A DNA stretch of 24,677 nt from a bacterium (GTDB taxonomy: Bacteria; Patescibacteriota; Patescibacteriia; Patescibacteriales; Patescibacteriaceae), in contig JAKAFD010000006.1 of NCBI GenBank assembly GCA_021818075.1, positions 1 through 24,677 on the forward strand, given 5' to 3'. Below the pieces are notes generated by a model. That model saw only the letters and a program-made list of their open reading frames with translations. It did not search any database and had not been told where the DNA came from. This document shows positions 19,664 through 24,677 of the stretch, piece by piece. The translations under genes and the position numbers were made by a program. Numbering within the stretch: position 1 is the first letter of the stretch; every line of letters starts with the position of its first letter.

Positions 19664-19665
19664 CT

Positions 19666-20289
19666 ATGGAGGCGACTTATCGCACTAAAGCCATTATTTT
19701 AGACCGTCAGCCCTGTGCCGAAAATGACTCGCGCGTTATCGCTTACAGCTGGGACCGCGGCAAACTGGAATTAACCGCCCGCGGCGCGGCCAAGTTGTCG
19801 TCCAAATTGGCTGGCCATTTGGAGCCGTTCAATTTGGTGGAACTGATGGTGGTGGTCGGCCGGGGCGCGGATTATGCCGGCGCGGCCGATAATTTGTCGG
19901 CGGCCGGCGATTTGAAAAACAATTTGGACAAAATCAGCGCCGGCGGTTATTTGTTAGCTTTATATAAAAAATTAATCAAGCCGGGCGAGAGCGACAAAAA
20001 AATATTTTTACTCTTAGCGCAATTTATTTATTGGCTCAATGCCATTGAGGCCAGCCGCCTTTATTACCAAACCATTGCTCATCTGGCGGCCTGGAAACTA
20101 TTACACCTCTTAGGCTTGGCCGACAATTCACTGCTTGAGGCTGATTGCCCGGTGGCCGTCAGTAATCGTTTGCGGCAATTCGCCCGCGGCGATTTTGTGA
20201 TTAATTTAAAAAATTTAAAAATCAATGCCAGCGAAGCCGCCAGTTTAGTTAAGTATCTGAATCGTCTGGTGACGGCTTTGGCTGGATAA
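19666..20289 (+). CDS. recO: DNA repair protein RecO
   Basis: A 207-residue RecO, which loads RecA at SSB-coated single-stranded DNA. The N-terminal OB fold is clear: TYRTKAIILDRQPCAENDSR, then VIAYSWDRGKLELTARGA and the LEPFNLVEL segment. The C-terminal helical part (LALYKKLIKPGESDKKIFLL onward) is short and has no cysteine zinc site. The protein is shorter than E. coli RecO (242), as is common for small genomes. It follows ruvX by two bases and ends at a bidirectional terminator shared with the gene on the other strand. Confidence 0.92.
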   Translation: MEATYRTKAIILDRQPCAENDSRVIAYSWDRGKLELTARGAAKLSSKLAGHLEPFNLVELMVVVGRGADYAGAADNLSAAGDLKNNLDKISAGGYLLALYKKLIKPGESDKKIFLLLAQFIYWLNAIEASRLYYQTIAHLAAWKLLHLLGLADNSLLEADCPVAVSNRLRQFARGDFVINLKNLKINASEAASLVKYLNRLVTALAG

Positions 20290-20296
20290 TTTTTGT

Positions 20297-20332
20297 AAAA
20301 AAACAGTCCTGATATTTTGCGGACTGTTTTAA
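20297..20332. terminator. Bidirectional terminator between convergent genes
   Basis: AAAACAGTCC (20300-20309) pairs with GGACTGTTTT (20321-20330). On the minus strand the stem is followed by a T7 run; on the plus strand the stem ends in T4. The stop codon of the minus-strand gene lies inside the stem. Confidence 0.85.
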
Positions 20333-20655
20333 AAACCCTTTGACCGTTCGCCATTTTTGTTTGGCGTTTTTTTTAATTCAAAAAGATGAAAGACATTGCC
20401 ATAAACCTCAAAAGTCGCCAGATGATTATTTTTGGTAACATCCTCAACGAAGGTCGCGTCATCTTGGACAAGGAAAAAAGTACATTTTTCAGTCGGTTGG
20501 TGTGCGCTTGCGCCGTCTCCCAAATAATGTATTTTCACTTGGTCATGAGAAATATAGACGCCTAGAATTTTACTTTTATCCACCGGCAAATTGGCATGGT
20601 CTTCTTGCCTTTGCTTTTTAAAGTCAAAATTCAATTTATACTTACAGACTTTCAC
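20329..20655 (-). CDS. Hypothetical protein, minus strand
   Basis: A 108-residue protein I do not recognise, the only convincing minus-strand gene here. It starts with GTG; the sequence before it reads AAAGAGGTGTTAAGTG, a clear Shine-Dalgarno, and a promoter lies 47 bases upstream. The N-terminus is basic (KVCKYKLNFDFKKQRQ); the middle looks like beta strands (KILGVYISHDQVKIHYLGDG, TFFLVQDDATFVEDVTKNNH, then FEVYGNVFHLFELKK). No signal peptide or membrane segment; the protein is probably small and globular. It lies convergent to recO and divergent from aspS. The complete set of signals makes it real; the function is unknown. Confidence 0.8.
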   Translation of the reverse strand: MKVCKYKLNFDFKKQRQEDHANLPVDKSKILGVYISHDQVKIHYLGDGASAHQPTEKCTFFLVQDDATFVEDVTKNNHLATFEVYGNVFHLFELKKTPNKNGERSKGF

Positions 20656-20701
20656 TTAACACCTCTTTTTGATTAATGATTAAAAAGAACCTTTTAATTT
20701 A

Positions 20702-20731
20702 ATTATGCCTTAGTGGCGCCTTAACCGTCAA
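20702..20731 (-). promoter_or_regulatory. Promoter for the minus-strand gene
   Basis: On the minus strand TTGACG (20731-20726) and CATAAT (20707-20702) are 18 bases apart. It is a strong match, 47 bases before the GTG start. Confidence 0.75.
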
Positions 20732-20740
20732 CCGGATTAG

Positions 20741-20769
20741 TTGAAAAAACTGTTTTAACTTGCTATGAT
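20741..20769 (+). promoter_or_regulatory. Promoter for aspS
   Basis: TTGAAA (20741-20746), a 17-base spacer and TATGAT (20764-20769), 46 bases before the aspS ATG. It lies back-to-back with the minus-strand promoter (10 bases between the -35 boxes). A small GATTTA/TAAATC hairpin follows at the expected transcript start. Confidence 0.75.
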
Positions 20770-20815
20770 TTAAGTAAATCTTACTAATGATTTCCTTTTT
20801 AATTTACACAATTTT

Positions 20816-22111
20816 ATGGCTAAAATTTCAATAAAAACCGCTAAGGAGCGGCAGGGGGAAGTAAGTGTGGCCGGCTGGGCGCGCAATATCCGCTTGCATA
20901 AGGGCGTGATGTTTATTGATTTGTATGATTTGTCGGGCATGATGCAGTTGGTGGCGGAGGCCGGCAGCGAGGCTTATCAGGTGTTGGAGAATTTAAGTTT
21001 GGAAAGCGTAATTGAGGTGTCGGGCACGGTCAAACCCAAACCGGCGCGAACTGGCGCCACCGAACAGGAGTTTGAAGTGGCTGTCAGCGCCGCCCGCGTT
21101 TTGTCGGCGGCCGACGCCGAACTGCCGATTCCGGTTTTAACCAAAGCCGATAATGAGGCCGATGTGGAAAATCGTTTTAACTGGCGCTGGCTGGATTTAC
21201 GCCAGCCCGAGCATCAGAAAATTTTTAAAGTCTGGACGCAGCTGGAAAAAGGCTGGCGCCAATATTGGGACGACGCCGGTTATATCCAAATTTACACCCC
21301 CAGCTTTATGAGCACGGCCAGCGAGTCGGGCGCCGAAGTCTTTGCCGTCAAGTATTTTGACCGCGAGGCTTACTTGGCGCAATCGCCGCAATTTTACAAA
21401 CAAATGGCCATGGCCGCCGGTTTGGAAAAAGTTTTTGCCGTCGGTCCGGTTTATCGCGCCGAAAAATCCTTTACCAACCGCCACGCCACTGAATTTACCG
21501 GCTGGGATTTTGAAATTTCTTACATTGAATCGGAAGATGATGTGATGCGGGAATTGGAGCAGATGATTATTAAAGGTTTGGCGGCAGTCAGTATTAATTT
21601 AGGCATGAATGTAGCGGCGCCGGCCTTACCCTTTCCGCGCCTGACCATGGCCGAAGCCAAGGCTAAATTAGCGGCGGCCGGCGTTAAAGCCGAAGCAGCC
21701 GACGATTTCAGCGCCGAGGAAGAAAAAGAATTGGGGCAGATGATTAAAAAAGAAACCGGCCACGACTTTGTTTTTGTCACGCACTATCCGGTGTCGGCGC
21801 GGCCCTTTTATCATATGAGACGCGAGGATGACCCGACTTTGACCAAAAGTTTTGACTTGTTTTACAAAGGTCTGGAAATTACCACCGGCGCCCAGCGCGA
21901 ACATCGTTATGATGTGCTCAAAAAACAAGCCGAGGACAAAGGCATGGATATTGCTTCGCTGGAAGATTACCTGAACTTCTTTAAATTCGGCTGTCCGCCG
22001 CACGGCGGCGCCGGCATCGGCCCGGCGCGCATTATTATGAAACTTTTGGACTTGCCCAATATCCGCGAAGCCGTCTTTTTACCGCGCGATGTCAAGAGAT
22101 TACGACCTTAA
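20816..22111 (+). CDS. aspS: Aspartyl-tRNA synthetase, archaeal-type
   Basis: A 431-residue class IIb synthetase that charges tRNA with Asp. It lacks the ~100-residue GAD insertion of normal bacterial AspRS (about 590 residues) and follows the archaeal/eukaryotic layout: an OB-fold anticodon domain (GEVSVAGWARNIRLHKGVMF), then SESGAEVFAVKYFDREAYLA and AQSPQFYKQ, motif 2 with R214 (GPVYRAEKSFTNRHATEF), ITTGAQREHRYDVL and motif 3 with R405. In motif 3 the usual Gly-Ala-Glu-Arg reads GIGPAR, so the Glu before the Arg is Ala. Such enzymes are often non-discriminating and also charge tRNA-Asn, to be amidated by GatCAB; the window cannot settle this. Start ATG 20816 has no Shine-Dalgarno. Confidence 0.95.
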   Translation: MAKISIKTAKERQGEVSVAGWARNIRLHKGVMFIDLYDLSGMMQLVAEAGSEAYQVLENLSLESVIEVSGTVKPKPARTGATEQEFEVAVSAARVLSAADAELPIPVLTKADNEADVENRFNWRWLDLRQPEHQKIFKVWTQLEKGWRQYWDDAGYIQIYTPSFMSTASESGAEVFAVKYFDREAYLAQSPQFYKQMAMAAGLEKVFAVGPVYRAEKSFTNRHATEFTGWDFEISYIESEDDVMRELEQMIIKGLAAVSINLGMNVAAPALPFPRLTMAEAKAKLAAAGVKAEAADDFSAEEEKELGQMIKKETGHDFVFVTHYPVSARPFYHMRREDDPTLTKSFDLFYKGLEITTGAQREHRYDVLKKQAEDKGMDIASLEDYLNFFKFGCPPHGGAGIGPARIIMKLLDLPNIREAVFLPRDVKRLRP

Positions 22112-22113
22112 TC

Positions 22114-22212
22114 TGTCATTGCGAGCCCCGATGAATATCGGGGCGTGGCAATCTCTATGCGCGTAGAATAGAACAGAGATCGCCACGCTCCCTATGGTCG
22201 CTCGCGATGACA
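22114..22212. repeat. Gene-free copy of the GIY-YIG element repeat
   Basis: It starts TGTCATTGCGAG and ends CTCGCGATGACA, the same borders as the element at 18853-19234, with inner GCAATCTCTATG facing CAGAGATCGCC. The left arm contains CCCCGAT-GAAT-ATCGGGG. Only about 15 bases separate the arms. It fits a non-autonomous, MITE- or REPIN-like form, between aspS and alr. Confidence 0.8.
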
Positions 22213-22232
22213 AAAAAATTATTTCAGCAAAA

Positions 22233-22275
22233 ACCTTTTACCCTTTCTTAAGAAAGCGAGAAAGGTTGGGAGGGT
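22233..22275. repeat. Palindromic repeat before alr
   Basis: ACCTTT pairs with AAAGGT around the exact palindrome CTTTCTTAAGAAAG, followed by TGGGAGGGTA. In the other orientation it resembles the CCCTCTC..GGAGAG repeat before rplC. The alr ATG is 13 bases after it. Confidence 0.45.
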
Positions 22276-22287
22276 AATATAAAGAGC

Positions 22288-23412
22288 ATGAGTAAAAATA
22301 ACAACGGCATCAGGACTTGGATTGAGGTTGATAGGGGGCGGCTTAAGCTCAACTACGAGACCTTCCGGCAGATTGTGTCACAAGCGGCAATAATGGCGGT
22401 GTGTAAATCCAACGCTTACGGCCATTCATTTATTGACTACGCGCAGGAAATGGAAAAATTAGGCATTGATTGGCTGGGCCTGGATTCAATTTTGGAAGCA
22501 TTGCCACTGCGGCAAAACGGTTTGACTAAACCGATGCTGGTCTTGGGCTATACTTTGCCGGAAATGATTGGCGAAGCGGCGGCCAATAATATCAGCCTAA
22601 CCGTTTCCAATTGGGAGGCCGTCAAGAATTTGCCGCGAGACGCTAAATTAAAAATACATTTAAAATTTGATACGGGCATGTGCCGCCAAGGATTTTTCCC
22701 GGAGGAAGTTGAAAAAGTTTTGGATTATTGCGAAAAGGAGTTGCCGCAAGTAGAGATTGAGGGTGTTTTCACGCATTTTGCCGGCGCTAAAAATCCGGCA
22801 TTTCCGCAAGGCACTAAAGAGCAGTTAACCAAGTTTCAAGTTGTGTTGGACGCAGTGGCTAAAAGGGGATTAAAACCGATTCGCCACGCCGCCGCCACTT
22901 CCGGCGCCATTGTTTTTCCCCAAGCGCAATTTGATATGGTGCGCCTCGGCATCGGCCTTTACGGCTTGTGGCCGTCGCAGGAAGTTAAATACGCTTATTC
23001 CGATAAGTTTGCCTTAAAACCGATTTTAACTTGGAAAACCGTGGTGGCGGAAATTAAATCGGTGCCGGCCGGCAGCCGCGTCGGTTATGATTTTACCGAA
23101 CTCTTGGAACGGCCGACCACCATCGGCATTTTGCCTATCGGCTATTGGCACGGCTATGACCGCAGTTTATCCAGTATCGGCAAAGTGCTCGTGAACGGCC
23201 ACCGCGCCCGCGTTTTGGGCCGGGTGTCCATGGATATTATTACCGTTGATTTAACCGATATCCCAGATGTTCAAGTCGGTAGCGAAGTCGTTTTGCTGGG
23301 CGAGCAAGGCAGCGCCGAAATGAGCGCCGATGAAATGGCCTCACTGGCCGATACTTCCAGCTACGAAATTATCACCCGCCTTAATCCGTTGATAAAGAGG
23401 ATTTACGTATAA
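22288..23412 (+). CDS. alr: Alanine racemase
   Basis: A 374-residue PLP enzyme that makes D-Ala from L-Ala for peptidoglycan. The PLP lysine is K40 in AVCKSNAYGHSF; the second catalytic residue is Y267 in SRVGYDFTE. DTGMCRQGF, HFAGAKNP, RLGIGLYGLWP and GRVSMDIITVD are family segments; the usual MDQ is MDI. Length is typical. The start follows AAAGAGCATG, where AAAGAG is too close to be a good Shine-Dalgarno. No ddl or mur genes are adjacent. Its presence suggests the cell makes its own cell wall precursor. Confidence 0.97.
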   Translation: MSKNNNGIRTWIEVDRGRLKLNYETFRQIVSQAAIMAVCKSNAYGHSFIDYAQEMEKLGIDWLGLDSILEALPLRQNGLTKPMLVLGYTLPEMIGEAAANNISLTVSNWEAVKNLPRDAKLKIHLKFDTGMCRQGFFPEEVEKVLDYCEKELPQVEIEGVFTHFAGAKNPAFPQGTKEQLTKFQVVLDAVAKRGLKPIRHAAATSGAIVFPQAQFDMVRLGIGLYGLWPSQEVKYAYSDKFALKPILTWKTVVAEIKSVPAGSRVGYDFTELLERPTTIGILPIGYWHGYDRSLSSIGKVLVNGHRARVLGRVSMDIITVDLTDIPDVQVGSEVVLLGEQGSAEMSADEMASLADTSSYEIITRLNPLIKRIYV

Positions 23413-23434
23413 GTATTATTATTAAATTAAAAAT

Positions 23435-23833
23435 ATGGATAAAGACTTTATTTTGAACTGTATACATTTTTGCGATCAAGTTATTGTGAACAGAAATAAT
23501 AACAATAGTACGATTGTTAATATTTTTGACACCATAAATGCACGTAATTTTCCTGCTTTGCGTCCAATGTTGACTATTTTTTGCAATGTGGCCGGGAAAG
23601 AGAGGGGAAGCTATAGAATAGAGGTCCGCATAAAAGATTGTGACGGGAGCGAAGCTATTGGCGTAGCCACCGGTCCTTTAGAGATTAAATTAGATGGGGG
23701 TGAAGCTAATTTTATCGCCAATTTTTTGAATGTTATTTTTAAGAAGGGAGGGAAATACCCAGTAGAAATTAAGATTGATAGTAAGACTTTGGACAACAAA
23801 GAATATTTTTTAATAGTTAAAGAGGGAATGTAA
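23435..23833 (+). CDS. DUF6941-like protein
   Basis: A 132-residue protein resembling the DUF6941 family of unknown role. The N-terminus has CIHFCDQVIVNRNNNNSTIV, the typical 'adh-v-...-gk-tivgifd' layout, then NIFDTINARNFPALRPMLTI with the Phe-Pro element, and a beta-rich rest (YRIEVRIKDCDGSEAIGVAT, GGKYPVEIKIDS). Probably a small beta-sandwich in the cytoplasm. Codon use is more AT-rich than the neighbours alr and aspS (many AGA, ATA, AAT codons), shared with the next gene, which suggests the two arrived or evolved together. ATG 23435 has no Shine-Dalgarno. Family assignment is by pattern. Confidence 0.7.
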   Translation: MDKDFILNCIHFCDQVIVNRNNNNSTIVNIFDTINARNFPALRPMLTIFCNVAGKERGSYRIEVRIKDCDGSEAIGVATGPLEIKLDGGEANFIANFLNVIFKKGGKYPVEIKIDSKTLDNKEYFLIVKEGM

Positions 23834-23867
23834 ATTTAATTTTTGTCAGTAAACAAGGTTAAACATT

Positions 23868-24362
23868 ATGAATTTATTTAGAATGCATAATTACTCTACC
23901 CCAGAAACGTCTGTTGGCGTGTCACCGAAGGAAACTAGCATCGGCTCTGGTTATTCCGTAGATACGTCAACTTCAGAAAAAAGCACCAGCGAACTTGCAG
24001 ACGTGGTTAAGAAATTAAACAAAACAGCCGACGCCGTGGAGGATACGAGAGACAAACTTAAAGATACGAATCAAATAGTATTTTTTGGGCTTTTAGTGGT
24101 AGCGCTGTTTTTTGTCTCTTTGGTTTTTAGCTATATCTATTTTTTGTATGAGCAAGCTATTAAAAACGATGACACAAGAAGTTTACAGTCTGAGATGAGT
24201 GCCTTGAGGAGGCGATTAGATGAAGTTAGTGTCAGCAGCTCTTATAATGGAAAAAATTTAGAAAAAATAAATACACAGCTTATTGAGCAAGATGAGATTT
24301 TTAAATGTCTAAAGTATAAACAATATTTTTCAAAATCATGTTTAAATCAAAAAAATAATTAA
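23868..24362 (+). CDS. Hypothetical membrane protein with coiled coil
   Basis: A 164-residue protein I do not recognise. The first ~45 residues are Ser/Thr-rich and polar. Residues 45-67 (LADVVKKLNKTADAVEDTRD onward) look like a coiled coil, 68-91 are one membrane segment (VFFGLLVVALFFVSLVFSYI), and after it SLQSEMSALRRRLDEVSVSS continues as heptad-like helix; the end has two cysteines (CLKYKQYFSKSC). The layout is a single-pass protein with helices on both sides, perhaps a sensor- or scaffold-like partner of the DUF6941-like gene 34 bases upstream. Base composition is AT-rich like that gene. Confidence 0.7.
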   Translation: MNLFRMHNYSTPETSVGVSPKETSIGSGYSVDTSTSEKSTSELADVVKKLNKTADAVEDTRDKLKDTNQIVFFGLLVVALFFVSLVFSYIYFLYEQAIKNDDTRSLQSEMSALRRRLDEVSVSSSYNGKNLEKINTQLIEQDEIFKCLKYKQYFSKSCLNQKNN

Positions 24363-24367
24363 AATTT

Positions 24368-24677
24368 ATGAACAACGCAAAATTCGCTTTTTGGTACCTA
24401 CTCTCTTTGGTGGCGCTGACTTTTATGTCCATTGCCACCGGCGTCATTGTGTTTCAGATTATCAACCAGCAATTGGTGGATACGCTGAAAAACACTTTGC
24501 CCAGCCAAGAGGCCTTGAAAGTCGCCATCAGCGCCGTGATTATCAGCGCGCCGATTTTTTACTGGCTGACGAGCTTAATCAGGCGGGCGATGAAGAAAGG
24601 ACAGCTCTCCGCCGACGCGGCCATTCGCCGCTGGCTGACTTATTTTATCTTGTTTGTCAGCGCCGTGGTGGCGATTG
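24368..24677 (+). CDS. DUF5671 membrane protein, 5' part
   Basis: Only the first 103 codons are in the window; the gene continues past the end. FWYLLSLVALTFMSIATGVI is a first membrane segment, ALKVAISAVIISAPIFYWLT a second, and RRWLTYFILFVSAVV the start of a third, with the conserved RRWLTYFILFV wording of DUF5671, a family common in this radiation. The role is unknown. GC content returns to that of core genes. It starts five bases after the stop of the previous gene (AAAATTTATG). Confidence 0.85.
   Translation, partial: MNNAKFAFWYLLSLVALTFMSIATGVIVFQIINQQLVDTLKNTLPSQEALKVAISAVIISAPIFYWLTSLIRRAMKKGQLSADAAIRRWLTYFILFVSAVVAI

Noticed and set aside
1..24677. CRISPR array
   Set aside because: The repeats found are palindromic, dispersed and differ in spacing; there are no regular repeat-spacer units and no cas genes.

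Overview
The window looks like a chromosomal segment of a Candidate Phyla Radiation (Patescibacteria) bacterium, probably of the Parcubacteria-like side. The evidence is: (i) a long S10-spc ribosomal cluster in which rpmD (L30) is missing between rpsE and rplO, a hallmark of this radiation; (ii) a short archaeal-type aspartyl-tRNA synthetase; (iii) DUF5671, DUF6941-like and GIY-YIG small proteins; (iv) many short palindromic repeats between genes. The genetic code reads as standard apart from a complete absence of TGA stops. I infer the lineage from gene content only; no rRNA is present.

Layout. 1-134 is the 3' end of fusA with a strong terminator. 199-1854 is an accessory insertion between fusA and tuf: an exported cysteine-rich protein and then a tandemly duplicated mini-transcription unit (terminator, promoter, folded leader, small ORF starting MLSIKNRGST, terminator). 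A Phd-like acidic protein (1997-2503) precedes tuf (2582-3769). The ribosomal cluster follows: rpsJ, a 275-bp leader with a perfect terminator hairpin, then rplC-rplD-rplW-rplB-rpsS-rplV, a repeat-filled gap, rpsC-rplP-rpmC-rpsQ-rplN-rplX-rplE-rpsN(Z)-rpsH-rplF-rplR-rpsE-rplO-secY, then a promoter with an unknown basic protein, adk and map. The alpha-operon genes that often follow map are not here.

17354-18797 encodes a LemA and a TPM-domain membrane protein pair. 18853-19234 is a small element in which a GIY-YIG gene sits exactly between inverted repeats; a gene-free version of the same repeat lies at 22114-22212. ruvX and recO follow, then a convergent minus-strand gene with its own promoter and Shine-Dalgarno, archaeal-type aspS, alr, a DUF6941-like gene, a coiled-coil membrane protein and the start of a DUF5671 membrane protein cut by the window edge.

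How it works together: most of the window is core translation (EF-G, EF-Tu, 20 ribosomal proteins), protein export (SecY), N-terminal Met removal, nucleotide balance (Adk), DNA repair and recombination (RuvX, RecO), Asp-tRNA charging and peptidoglycan D-Ala supply (Alr). The notable non-core layer is regulatory or mobile: a five-copy palindromic family (arms ACCCCGTTAAAT / ATTTAACNGGGT), often abutting start codons; the duplicated mini-gene units; and the GIY-YIG repeat element. Nearly all ribosomal genes lack a Shine-Dalgarno and instead have an AT-rich stretch ending in T directly before ATG.
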